From Frankiales bacterium (lineage in GTDB: Bacteria > Actinomycetota > Actinomycetes > Mycobacteriales > SCTD01): a stretch of 5,885 nucleotides of DNA. Of this stretch, positions 1 to 5,885 are shown piece by piece. The translations under genes and the position numbers were made by a program. Location: assembly GCA_025966295.1 (NCBI GenBank), contig JAOPVD010000301.1:1-5885 (forward strand). The letters run 5' to 3'. Below the pieces are notes generated by a model that had not been told where the DNA came from, made no database searches, and worked only from the letters and a program-made list of their open reading frames with translations. Positions within the stretch are counted from its first letter, which is position 1, and the number at the start of each line of letters is the position of its first letter.

Positions 1-1
1 G

Positions 2-307
2 GTGGCGGTGCACGCCCCCAGCGGCTTCTTCAGCGCCCAGGGCGGCTTCGAGTTCCCCGCGCTGCTCGGGCTGTCGTCGGCGGCGCTGGCGCTCACCGGG
101 CCGGGCGACTGGTCGGCGGACGCGGTGATCGGCCACCGGCTGAACCGGCCCTGGATGGCCCCCGCCGCGCTGCTGGCCTCGGCCGTCGGGTCGGCGGTGG
201 TCCTGCTCCGCCGCCGCCAGGCCGTGGCCGCCGGCGAGGCCTACCCGGAGGCGCAAGCCCCGGCCGACAGCCCGCAGACGCCGGCGGCGGCTCCCGCGCC
301 TCAGTAG
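2..307 (+). CDS. DoxX family membrane protein, C-terminal part (5' truncated)
   Basis: The open frame runs in from the left edge and stops at TAG 305-307, so about 101 C-terminal residues are visible. The stretch GFFSAQGGFEFPALLGLSSA followed by ALALTGPGDWSADAVIG matches the conserved end of DoxX-family proteins: a glycine-rich 'GGFE(F/Y)P' entry to a hydrophobic helix, then 'ALTGPG(R/D)(W/Y)S.D'. A second hydrophobic segment, roughly residues 52-70 of the visible part, ends in an RRR stop-transfer cluster. The last ~30 residues are an Ala/Pro-rich low-complexity tail, probably cytoplasmic. DoxX proteins are small four-helix membrane proteins; some are linked to oxidative-stress complexes in mycobacteria, but most have no assigned reaction, so I assign none. 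GTG codons at 2 and 8 are not believable starts because the N-terminal helices would be missing. The family call is fairly firm; the function is unknown. Confidence 0.8.
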   Translation: MAVHAPSGFFSAQGGFEFPALLGLSSAALALTGPGDWSADAVIGHRLNRPWMAPAALLASAVGSAVVLLRRRQAVAAGEAYPEAQAPADSPQTPAAAPAPQ

Positions 308-316
308 TCGCGCTCA

Positions 317-345
317 ACCGGGTGCGCCCGGTCCTCCGGTGGAGG
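317..345 (+). terminator. Two tandem hairpins after the DoxX gene, possible terminator
   Basis: Nine bases after the TAG stop, ACCGGG (317-322) pairs perfectly with CCCGGT (327-332) around a TGCG loop. Immediately after it, CCTCC (333-337) pairs with GGAGG (341-345) around GGT. There is no T-tract, so this is not a canonical intrinsic terminator. T-poor hairpins after stop codons are common in high-GC actinomycetes, but their efficiency cannot be judged from sequence. The position between the DoxX gene and the next short gene fits an end of transcription. Confidence 0.35.
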
Positions 346-443
346 CAACCTTGGGGCCGGCGGCGGCGTCCTGACCCCGAAGCCCGCGGCGGAACAGAGC
401 GTCCGCAGCGGATGTTGTGACGGGCAACGAGAGGCAGGAACCG

Positions 444-590
444 GTGGGCATCGTCCAGGGGCTCAAGCACGAGCTTTGGCGACCGCAGGAGCACCAGGTG
501 CTGGTCCGCCGCTCCCCCGGCTGGGGCTGGGGCTGGACGATCAACTTCGCCGAGGTGCAGCGCCGACTCAACCGTCGGGACCGCGCCTGA
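444..590 (+). CDS. Small hypothetical protein, DUF5808-like
   Basis: This short frame encodes 48 residues from GTG 444 to TGA 588-590. Codon third positions are almost all G or C, unlike the mixed usage upstream of it. The product contains LWRPQEHQVLVRR followed by GWGWGWTINFAEVQRRL. The order W-x-P, acidic/polar loop, hydrophobic strand, then G(W/I)GW-T-x-N-F resembles DUF5808-type small actinobacterial proteins; this is recalled similarity, not a search result. No signal peptide or membrane helix is visible. I chose GTG 444 because GAGG (431-434) and CAGG (435-438) lie 5-9 bases upstream. An in-frame GTG at 417, adding VTGNERQEP, is a reasonable alternative with a weaker ribosome site. Its neighbours are the DoxX gene, separated by hairpins, and the MMPL gene 242 bp downstream. 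Function is unknown. Confidence 0.6.
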   Translation: MGIVQGLKHELWRPQEHQVLVRRSPGWGWGWTINFAEVQRRLNRRDRA

Positions 591-623
591 CCGACCACGG
601 CTGCCGTCCGCGACCGGCAGCGA

Positions 624-662
624 TGACGGAGGTCACTGCCCCAAAGTGGTGACTGTCGGTCA
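624..662 (+). promoter_or_regulatory. Cluster of TGAC/GTCA half-sites upstream of the MMPL gene, candidate operator
   Basis: Two imperfectly equal dyads lie side by side: TGAC (624-627) with GTCA (632-635), spacer 4; and TGAC (650-653) with GTCA (659-662), spacer 5. Between them GTCAC (632-636) is also inverted against GTGAC (649-653), and CACT (634-637) against AGTG (645-648). Such repeated, inverted half-sites just upstream of a -10-like element are typical of a dimeric repressor or activator site. The second dyad would cover the -35 region of the promoter suggested at 682. No regulator can be named; MMPL genes are often controlled by TetR-family proteins, but none is in the window. Confidence 0.35.
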
Positions 663-681
663 TCTCCGAAATACCCTTTGT

Positions 682-712
682 TATAGGCACGCGCACTGAG
701 CTCGGACCGAGC
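682..712 (+). promoter_or_regulatory. Candidate promoter -10 element and downstream dyad for the MMPL gene
   Basis: Positions 664-686 are strikingly A/T-rich for this window and end in TATAGG (682-687), a plausible actinobacterial -10 hexamer. No good TTGACA-like -35 lies 16-18 bases upstream, so the promoter may be activator-dependent or the call may be wrong. A 13-base dyad, GCTCGG-A-CCGAGC (700-712), falls just after the expected transcription start and could be an operator. If correct, the MMPL transcript carries a leader of about 135-140 bases. Confidence 0.3.
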
Positions 713-791
713 GGATGCGCCCAGCCGGCGCTGTGCCAGCTCTCCCAGACCGGACCCGCGCACGGCCGGGTGCCGGATCCCTCGCTGCGGC

Positions 792-832
792 GGGGGTCGA
801 CAGCCCCTCCTAACCCCCCGAGGAGTTCCTCA
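792..832 (+). promoter_or_regulatory. MMPL ribosome binding site in a structured leader
   Basis: A strong Shine-Dalgarno GAGGAG (820-825) sits 7 bases before ATG 833 and fixes that start. It lies inside the perfect dyad GAGGA-GT-TCCTC (820-831), realistically a GAGG/CCTC stem with an AGTT loop. Just upstream, a run of five G (792-796) can pair either with CCCC (804-807) or with the C run at 814-819, and CTCC (807-810) can also pair with GGAG (822-825). The stems are mutually exclusive, so the leader could tune translation, but each is short. Confidence 0.45.
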
Positions 833-3064
833 ATGCCGGACAACCTGGCGGCCCGCCTCGGCCGCTGGAGCGCAGCCCACTGGAAGACCGCGGTGTTCGG
901 ATGGCTCGCCTTCGTCCTGGCCGCGTTCGTCCTCGGCAGCGCCGCCGGGACCCACGAGCTCAGCGACGCCGACATGGCGTCCGGCGAGAGCGCGGTGGCG
1001 CAGCGGATCATCGCGGAGGCGGACTTCGACGACCACGCCAGCGAGAGCGTCCTGATCCACAGCGACCGGCTGTCGAACCGCTCGCCGGAGTTCGCCGGCG
1101 TCGTGGCCGACGTGGCCAAGCGGCTGACCGCGCGCAGCGACGTGCTCGCCGTGCGGGCGCCCCTCATACCGGAGGCCGCGGCGCTGCTGTCGAAGGACGG
1201 GCACTCGGCCGTGGTCCAGTTCGACGTGGCGGGTGACCCCAAGACCGCAGTCGACCGCATCGAGCCGCTGATCGGGGCGGTGGCGCAGGCCCAGCAGGCC
1301 CACCCCGACTACGTCGTCTCGGTCTTCGGTGGCGCCAGCGCCGCCCACCAGCTGGACAAGGCCGTCAGCCAGGACATGCAGAAGGCCGAGCGGCTCTCGC
1401 TGCCGGTCACCCTCGTGATCCTGCTGCTGTCGTTCGGAGCGCTGGTCGCGGCCAGCATCCCGGTGCTGCTGGCGATCACGGCGGTGATCGGCAGCCTCGG
1501 CCTGTCGACGCTGGCCAGCCACCTCGTCCCCTCCAGCAGCTCCACGTCCGCGGTCATCCTCATGATCGGCATGGCCGTCGGCGTGGACTACTCGCTGTTC
1601 TACCTGCGCCGCGAGCGCGAGGAGCGGGACGCCGGCGCGGACCCCCGCACGGCGCTGCTGCGGGCCGCCGCCACCAGCGGGCACGCGGTGCTGGTCTCGG
1701 GCGTCACGGTCCTCATCGCGATGGCCGGGATGCTCATCGCCGGCAACCCGATCTTCACCTCCATGAGCGTCGGCACCATGCTGGTCGTCTTCGTCGCCAT
1801 GGTCGGCTCGGTGACCGCCGTCCCGGCCCTGCTGGGCCGACTCGGCCACAACGTCGAGAAGGGCCGCCTGCCGTTCCTGGGCCGCCGTCGCGGCCGTGAC
1901 GGCGCGGCGCAGGGCCGGATCTGGGGCGCCATCCTGACGCCCGTGCTCCGCCGACCGCTGGTCGCGGCCCTGGGCGCCGGGCTGTTCCTCGTGGCCCTCG
2001 CCCTGCCAGGGCTGGACATGCGCACCCAGCTGCCCGGCTACGCCGACCTGCCGGAGAACCTCAGCGTCACCAAGACCTACAACGCCCTGCAGAAGGCGTT
2101 CCCCGGCGCCTCCGAGCCGGCGTACGTGGTCGTCAAGGCGAAGGACGTGACGGCCCCCGCGGTCGCCGGCGCGATCGAGAAGCTGCACCGCCAGGCGGTC
2201 ACCTCCGGTCAGATGTCGGAGCCGGTGCAGGTCCAGGTCAACCAGGCCAAGACCGTCGCCATGGTCTCGGTGCCGCTCGCCGGCAAGGGTCAGGACAGCG
2301 TCTCCAACGCGGCCCTGACCGAGCTCCGCACCAAGGTCGTGCCCGCCACCGTCGGCCAGCTGCCGGGCGTGGAGGTCGCGGTCACCGGGCAGACCGCCGG
2401 CACCGCGGACTTCAACACCCGTATCCAGGAGCGCGCCCCGTGGGTGTTCGGCTTCGTCCTCGGGCTGGCCTTCCTCCTGCTGCTCATGACGTTCCGGTCG
2501 CTCGTGGTGCCAGCCAAGGCGATCCTGCTCAACCTACTGTCGGTGGGCGCCGCCTACGGCATCCTCGTCGGGGTCTTCCAGCGCGGCTGGGGAGCGTCCC
2601 TGCTCGGCGTCCAGGGGTCGCACCCGATCGCGTCGTGGCTCCCGATGTTCTTGTTCGTGATCCTGTTCGGGCTCTCGATGGACTACCACGTCTTCATCCT
2701 GAGCCGGGTCAAGGAGCTCGTGGACCGCGGCCACTCGACCGTCGACGCGGTCGAGCAGGGCATCCGCAGCACGGCCGGGACCGTGACCAGCGCGGCCGTG
2801 ATCATGGTGGCGGTGTTCGCGATCTTCGCCTCGCTGCAGCAGCTGGAGATGAAGCAGATGGGCGTCGGCCTGGCCGCCGCCGTGCTCATCGACGCGACGA
2901 TCATCCGGGGCGTGCTGCTGCCCGCCAGCATGAAGCTGCTCGGTGAGTCGAACTGGTACCTGCCGTCCTGGCTCCAGTGGCTGCCGGGCGGGCACCGCGG
3001 GCTCGACGACCTCCCGGTCGTGCCCAGCCCGCGGCAGGAGGCGAAGGGCACCGTCCCGGTCTGA
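833..3064 (+). CDS. MMPL family RND transporter
   Basis: This complete gene encodes 743 residues of an inner-membrane RND-superfamily transporter of the MMPL class, which uses proton flux to move lipids or other hydrophobic molecules. The fold repeats twice: TM1 (about 18-38), a periplasmic domain (about 40-185), then a TM bundle (about 188-336); next a helix at about 374-392, a second periplasmic domain (about 395-532) and a second bundle (about 536-700). The proton-relay signatures are intact in both halves: GMAVGVDYSLF (Asp252, Tyr253) and LFGLSMDYHVF (Asp617, Tyr618), matching the Asp-Tyr pairs known in MmpL3. The cytoplasmic loop after the first bundle is Arg-rich (about 346-357), and the C-terminal tail is short, lacking the long cytoplasmic extension of MmpL3. 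ATG 833 was chosen for its strong ribosome site; an in-frame GTG at 770 would add 21 Pro/Ser-rich residues encoded by the leader. Substrate is not predictable. It converges on the regulator gene 22 bp away. Confidence 0.93.
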   Translation: MPDNLAARLGRWSAAHWKTAVFGWLAFVLAAFVLGSAAGTHELSDADMASGESAVAQRIIAEADFDDHASESVLIHSDRLSNRSPEFAGVVADVAKRLTARSDVLAVRAPLIPEAAALLSKDGHSAVVQFDVAGDPKTAVDRIEPLIGAVAQAQQAHPDYVVSVFGGASAAHQLDKAVSQDMQKAERLSLPVTLVILLLSFGALVAASIPVLLAITAVIGSLGLSTLASHLVPSSSSTSAVILMIGMAVGVDYSLFYLRREREERDAGADPRTALLRAAATSGHAVLVSGVTVLIAMAGMLIAGNPIFTSMSVGTMLVVFVAMVGSVTAVPALLGRLGHNVEKGRLPFLGRRRGRDGAAQGRIWGAILTPVLRRPLVAALGAGLFLVALALPGLDMRTQLPGYADLPENLSVTKTYNALQKAFPGASEPAYVVVKAKDVTAPAVAGAIEKLHRQAVTSGQMSEPVQVQVNQAKTVAMVSVPLAGKGQDSVSNAALTELRTKVVPATVGQLPGVEVAVTGQTAGTADFNTRIQERAPWVFGFVLGLAFLLLLMTFRSLVVPAKAILLNLLSVGAAYGILVGVFQRGWGASLLGVQGSHPIASWLPMFLFVILFGLSMDYHVFILSRVKELVDRGHSTVDAVEQGIRSTAGTVTSAAVIMVAVFAIFASLQQLEMKQMGVGLAAAVLIDATIIRGVLLPASMKLLGESNWYLPSWLQWLPGGHRGLDDLPVVPSPRQEAKGTVPV

Positions 3065-3086
3065 GTAGCGGCGGCTCCGGATCGCG

Positions 3087-4232
3087 TCAGGCCGGAGGCC
3101 GGGTGGCCAGGGCGACGGTCAGCTGCAGCACGACCTCCGGGTCGGCCAGCTGCTCGCCGTACAGCTCGCGCAGCTGGGTCATCCGGTAGCGCACCGTCTG
3201 CGGGTGCACGTGCAGGTCCGCGGCGACGTCCTCACGACGGCCCTGGTGCAGCAGCCAGGAGCGGAGCGTCTCGGCGAGGCGCGCGGCGGTGCCCGGCTTG
3301 AGGTCCGCGAGCGGGGCCAGTGCCTGCGCGCGCAGGTCCGCGAGCGCTTCGGGGTCGGCCGTCAGCACCAGGGCCGTGAGGTGCGCCTCGGTGTCGACGG
3401 GCTCGTCGCCGAAACCGGAGCCGACCATCCGCACGGCCCGGGTGTACGACGAGCTCGCGGCCGCCCACGGCCGGCTCGGGCCGAGGACCCCGGGCCTGCC
3501 TCGCAGCCGCCGCAGCAGGGCCGGCCGGGCGTCCGGCACCAGCAGCACGTCGATGTCCTCCAGCCCGACGAGGTCACCCGGGACGCTCAGCGTGCGGGCG
3601 TCCAGCAGCGCGAGGGTGTCCCGGGTCCGGGCCGACGGCAGCAGCACGACCGTGAGGTCCTGCGGCGGGTCCCAGTCGGCCCGCTCCGCCAGGATGAGGA
3701 GCCCGTCCAGCGCGGTGCCCGACAGCAGGGCCTGTCCCAGCCGCTCGCGGTACTGCTGACGGACCCGGCCGGACGTGGCGAGCTCGTCGGTATGGCCGGC
3801 GACGCTGGCGGCCGACAGCTCGTCGATGAAGGCGAACACGAGCTCGGCGAAGCGCGCCACGGTGGCGGCCGGCAGCCCCCGCTCCACGGCAGTCGCGGAC
3901 ATCTCCCGCCAGGCGACCCTGGCGCCCACCCGGTAGGCGGCGAGCAGCGCGTCCATCGTGCGGCCGCTGCGGGCCTCGCCGCGGCCGAGGGCGTAGGCAC
4001 CCTCCCGGGCGGGGCCCAGGGGCGCGCTGTCACCGGCCTGGCTGGCCAGCCGCAAGAAGCCGGCCAGCGCCATCTGGACCGCACCTTGGATGGTGGCGCC
4101 CATCTCGCCCCGGAAGGCGTGCGCGTACTCCGGCACCTCCGCGGTGAGCGCCTCGACGGTGTGCTCGGCGACCACCGGCAGCTGGGCCCGCAGCCCCTCC
4201 AGCACGGCGGGTTCCAGCGCAAACGCGCTCAT
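3087..4232 (-). CDS. PucR-type helix-turn-helix transcriptional regulator
   Basis: The product is 381 residues, a usual length for actinobacterial PucR/CdaR-like regulators. A helical N-terminal domain (about 8-160, including AEVPEYAHAF and a long Arg/Ala-rich helical region) is typical of actinobacterial family members. A central alpha/beta region (about 165-295) occupies the place of the CdaR GGDEF-like domain. The C-terminal PucR helix-turn-helix is clear at about 335-359: EDVAADLHVHPQTVRYRMTQ then LRELYG. No membrane segment is seen, so it should be a cytoplasmic DNA-binding protein. ATG at 4232-4230 was preferred; a TTG at 4250 would add six residues, and neither has a strong Shine-Dalgarno. 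The gene diverges from the reductase-desaturase operon across 84 bp, so control of that operon, and probably of itself, is the natural inference. The effector is unknown; a fatty-acid or acyl-CoA signal would make sense but is not shown. Confidence 0.9.
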   Translation of the reverse strand: MSAFALEPAVLEGLRAQLPVVAEHTVEALTAEVPEYAHAFRGEMGATIQGAVQMALAGFLRLASQAGDSAPLGPAREGAYALGRGEARSGRTMDALLAAYRVGARVAWREMSATAVERGLPAATVARFAELVFAFIDELSAASVAGHTDELATSGRVRQQYRERLGQALLSGTALDGLLILAERADWDPPQDLTVVLLPSARTRDTLALLDARTLSVPGDLVGLEDIDVLLVPDARPALLRRLRGRPGVLGPSRPWAAASSSYTRAVRMVGSGFGDEPVDTEAHLTALVLTADPEALADLRAQALAPLADLKPGTAARLAETLRSWLLHQGRREDVAADLHVHPQTVRYRMTQLRELYGEQLADPEVVLQLTVALATRPPA

Positions 4233-4316
4233 GTTGTCTTCTGCGAACAAGAACCTGCTGCGTTCCCACCCTTCATGGGCAGGACTCTAGCACTGCTGAG
4301 TAGCCAGACTGGGCGC
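4233..4316. promoter_or_regulatory. Divergent promoter region between the PucR-type regulator and the reductase-desaturase operon
   Basis: These 84 bp must contain the start signals for both directions unless one promoter lies inside a coding region. On the minus strand TAGAGT (4289-4284) is a fair -10 match for the regulator. On the plus strand the reductase ATG has no GGAGG-like sequence before it; CAGACT (4305-4310), ending 6 bases before the ATG, could serve as a poor -10 of a leaderless transcript, with AGGACT (4281-4286) as a weak -35. The palindrome AGCA-C-TGCT (4289-4297) sits between these elements and is a candidate operator, as is the wider CCCA/TGGG inversion at about 4266-4279. 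All site calls are inferred from pattern only. Confidence 0.4.
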
Positions 4317-5372
4317 ATGACGACAGCCACCCCCCTGCGACTCCGCCTGCGCGACCGGGTCGCGCGGGTCGCCGAGCTGGTGGCCACTCCCCTGGTGCCC
4401 GCCGACTTCGTCGACCTGGTCGACCCGCTGCGCAACGGCGCGGACCTGCGGGCCCGCATCGTCGCGGTCACGGCCGAGACCGCCGACGCCGTCACCATCG
4501 AGCTGCGCCCCGGGCGCGGCTGGCGCGGCCACACCGCCGGTCAGTACGTCCGCATCGGCGTCGACGTCGACGGTGTCCGCCAGTGGCGCGCCTACTCCGT
4601 CACCTCCTCCACCGCCGCCAGCTTCACCATCACGGTCAAGGCCATCCCGGACGGCCTGGTCAGCAACCACCTGGTACGACGGGCGGTGGCCGGCACGGTC
4701 GTGCAGCTCGACCAGGCGGCCGGCGAGTTCGTGCTCCCGGCGGCCCTTCCGGCCAAGGCGCTGTTCGTCACCGCGGGCAGCGGGATCACGCCGGTCATGG
4801 GGATGCTGCGCAGCACCTCGCTGGCCGACGTGGTGCTCGTGCACTCGGCGCCCACCGCGGACGACGTCATCTTCGCTGCGGAGCTGCGCGGGCTCGCTGC
4901 CTCCGGCCTGCTGCGCCTGGTGGAGAAGCACACCGACACCGACGGCATGCTCACGACCGACGAGCTCGCCGCCCTGGTGCCCGACCTGGCCGAGCGTGAG
5001 GCCTGGGCCTGCGGGCCGACCGGGATGCTGGACGCCCTCGAGGCCTGGTGGCCCACCGACCGGCTCCACACCGAGCGCTTCCGTCCCTCGGTCCTCGTCA
5101 CCGGGGAGGGCGGCAGCGTGACCTTCGCCCGCACCGGCACCGTCGTCGAGGCCGACGGTGCGACCCCGCTGCTCGACGCCGGCGAGGCTGCCGGGGTGCT
5201 CATGCCGTCCGGGTGCCGGATGGGAATCTGCTTCGGCTGCGTCCTCCCCTTGCGCGAGGGCGCCGTGCGTGACCTGCGCACCGGCGACATCACCACCGCC
5301 GCCGTCGGCGACGGCGTGCTCATCCAGACCTGCATCTCGGCTGCGGCCGGCGCCTGCGACCTCGACGTCTAG
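4317..5372 (+). CDS. Ferredoxin reductase with C-terminal [2Fe-2S] domain (desaturase electron-transfer partner, Rv3230c-like)
   Basis: The 351-residue product is a one-chain electron-transfer flavoprotein of the ferredoxin-NADP reductase superfamily. After an N-terminal helical extension (about 1-43), the FAD-binding barrel carries R91-A-Y-S-V, the family's RxYS flavin motif. The NAD(P)H-binding domain shows GSGITP (154-159) and the late CGPTGM motif (232-237). A plant-type [2Fe-2S] domain closes the protein: Cys300, Cys305 and Cys308 in a CX4CX2C loop (GCRMGICFGC), with the fourth ligand at Cys339 (QTC). All key residues are intact. It should accept electrons from NAD(P)H and pass them through FAD and the cluster to the membrane desaturase encoded 10 bp downstream, as Rv3230c does for DesA3. 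ATG 4317 is chosen because family similarity begins just after it. The open frame extends upstream to 3204 only as the complement of the regulator gene. No clear Shine-Dalgarno precedes the ATG, so a leaderless message is possible. Confidence 0.92.
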   Translation: MTTATPLRLRLRDRVARVAELVATPLVPADFVDLVDPLRNGADLRARIVAVTAETADAVTIELRPGRGWRGHTAGQYVRIGVDVDGVRQWRAYSVTSSTAASFTITVKAIPDGLVSNHLVRRAVAGTVVQLDQAAGEFVLPAALPAKALFVTAGSGITPVMGMLRSTSLADVVLVHSAPTADDVIFAAELRGLAASGLLRLVEKHTDTDGMLTTDELAALVPDLAEREAWACGPTGMLDALEAWWPTDRLHTERFRPSVLVTGEGGSVTFARTGTVVEADGATPLLDAGEAAGVLMPSGCRMGICFGCVLPLREGAVRDLRTGDITTAAVGDGVLIQTCISAAAGACDLDV

Positions 5373-5382
5373 GAGACCTGAC

Positions 5383-5885
5383 ATGACCGCGATCCAGAAG
5401 AAGCCCGACAACGCCATCGCCCACCTGAGCCCGGCCGACATCGAGGAGCTCGGCCGCGCGCTCGACGCGATCCGTGAGCAGGTCATCGGCTCGCGTGGCG
5501 CCGACGACGCGGCGTACATCCGCAAGGTCATCGACGTGCAGCGCAAGCTGGAGCTGACCAGCCGCGCGGTGCTGCTGTTCTCGCTGTTCCCGCCGGCCTG
5601 GCTGGCCGGCACCGCCGGGCTCTCGATCGCCAAGATCCTCGAGAACATGGAGATCGGGCACAACGTCATGCACGGCCAGTGGGACTGGATGCGCGACCCG
5701 AAGATCCACTCGACGACGTGGGAGTGGGACAACGCCACGCCGTCCGACATGTGGAAGCACTCGCACAACGAGCTGCACCACACCTACACGAACGTCCTCT
5801 GCCGTGACAACGACCTCGGCTACTGGATCATGCGCGTCGACGAGGACCAGAAGTGGTCGCCGTTCTACCTCGCCCAGCCGCTCTG
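5383..5885 (+). CDS. Membrane fatty-acyl desaturase, DesA3-like (3' truncated)
   Basis: An open frame begins at ATG 5383 and leaves the window after 167 codons; a full protein would normally exceed 350 residues. AGGAG (5371-5375), overlapping the reductase stop codon region, is 7 bases before the ATG and fixes the start. Two of the three histidine boxes of membrane di-iron desaturases are visible: HNVMH (93-97, HX3H) in EIGHNVMHGQWDWM, and HNELHH (128-133, HX3HH) in WKHSHNELHHTYTN. A hydrophobic segment at about 62-82 precedes the first box. The GHNVMHGQWDWMRDP form and the soluble N-terminal region are characteristic of actinobacterial acyl-CoA/linoleoyl-type desaturases such as DesA3, which introduce a double bond into long-chain acyl chains using O2 and electrons from the partner reductase. 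The 10-bp gap argues for one operon with the reductase. The third box, needed to confirm activity, lies outside the window; position specificity cannot be read from this part. Confidence 0.92.
   Translation, partial: MTAIQKKPDNAIAHLSPADIEELGRALDAIREQVIGSRGADDAAYIRKVIDVQRKLELTSRAVLLFSLFPPAWLAGTAGLSIAKILENMEIGHNVMHGQWDWMRDPKIHSTTWEWDNATPSDMWKHSHNELHHTYTNVLCRDNDLGYWIMRVDEDQKWSPFYLAQPL

Noticed and set aside
93..763. Overlapping minus-strand open frames covering the DoxX end and the 308-769 gap
   Set aside because: Arg/Pro/Ser-rich translations without motifs or ribosome sites. The plus strand in this stretch has the DoxX end and a better supported short gene.
770..832. GTG 770 as the start of the MMPL protein
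   Set aside because: The added 21 residues are Pro/Ser-rich and correspond to a G/C-run leader; a strong Shine-Dalgarno is correctly spaced before ATG 833, and MMPL proteins start shortly before TM1.
830..2188. 452-codon minus-strand open frame inside the MMPL gene
   Set aside because: Its translation is His/Asp/Arg/Gly-rich with no recognisable domain, the usual mirror of a high-GC coding strand; the plus strand encodes a full MMPL protein.
4233..4250. TTG 4250 start for the PucR-type regulator
   Set aside because: It adds only six residues and TTG is a rare start. ATG 4232 fits the family's usual N-terminus, though the ribosome site is weak for both and the choice is not certain.
3204..4316. 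Upstream extension of the reductase reading frame by 371 codons, giving a 722-residue open frame
   Set aside because: The extension is the complement of the PucR-type gene and yields a Gly/Arg/Gln-rich sequence with no domain sense. Reductase-like sequence begins right after ATG 4317.
4287..5783. 498-codon minus-strand open frame across the reductase and desaturase
   Set aside because: It spans two genes with intact catalytic motifs on the other strand and has low-complexity Gly/Ala/Val/Asp composition, so it is a shadow.
1..5885. Mobile element, phage, CRISPR, tRNA or rRNA content
   Set aside because: No long direct or terminal repeats, transposase or integrase motifs, spacer-repeat periodicity, or tRNA-like cloverleaf was seen by eye; composition looks even across the window.

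Overview
The window is very GC-rich, and its reading frames are G/C-biased at third codon positions, so long spurious open frames appear on both strands. Gene content (a DoxX-family protein, an MMPL transporter, a PucR-type regulator and a ferredoxin-reductase/desaturase pair of the mycobacterial Rv3230c/DesA3 kind) points to a high-GC actinomycete, perhaps a Nocardioides-like or other Propionibacteriales/Mycobacteriales member. The phylum is well supported; anything finer is inference.

Layout, left to right. (1) Positions 2-307 hold the C-terminal part of a DoxX-family membrane protein, followed by two tandem hairpins that may end its transcript. (2) A short gene at 444-590 encodes a 48-residue protein with a W-x-P...GWGW-T-I-N-F signature resembling DUF5808-type small actinobacterial proteins. 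(3) The gap 591-832 carries a cluster of TGAC/GTCA half-sites, an AT-rich -10-like hexamer and a GC-rich leader whose Shine-Dalgarno lies in a small dyad. (4) A complete 743-residue MMPL-family RND transporter runs from 833 to 3064. (5) A complete PucR-type transcription factor lies on the minus strand (3087-4232), convergent with the MMPL gene across 22 bp. (6) Diverging from the regulator across 84 bp is an apparent operon: a ferredoxin-reductase fused to a C-terminal plant-type [2Fe-2S] domain (4317-5372), then, after 10 bp, a membrane fatty-acyl desaturase (5383 to the window end, 3' truncated).

How the parts fit. The reductase carries FAD, NAD(P)H and [2Fe-2S] motifs in one chain and is placed to pass electrons to the di-iron desaturase encoded next to it, as described for Rv3230c and DesA3 in Mycobacterium tuberculosis. 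The divergent PucR-type protein is the obvious candidate regulator of this pair, though no binding site is proven. The MMPL protein may move lipids or another hydrophobic substrate; a link to the desaturase is only positional. I see no mobile element, CRISPR array, tRNA or rRNA, and no clear evidence of a wholly new system. The most useful extras are the small gene and the regulatory architecture in the gaps.
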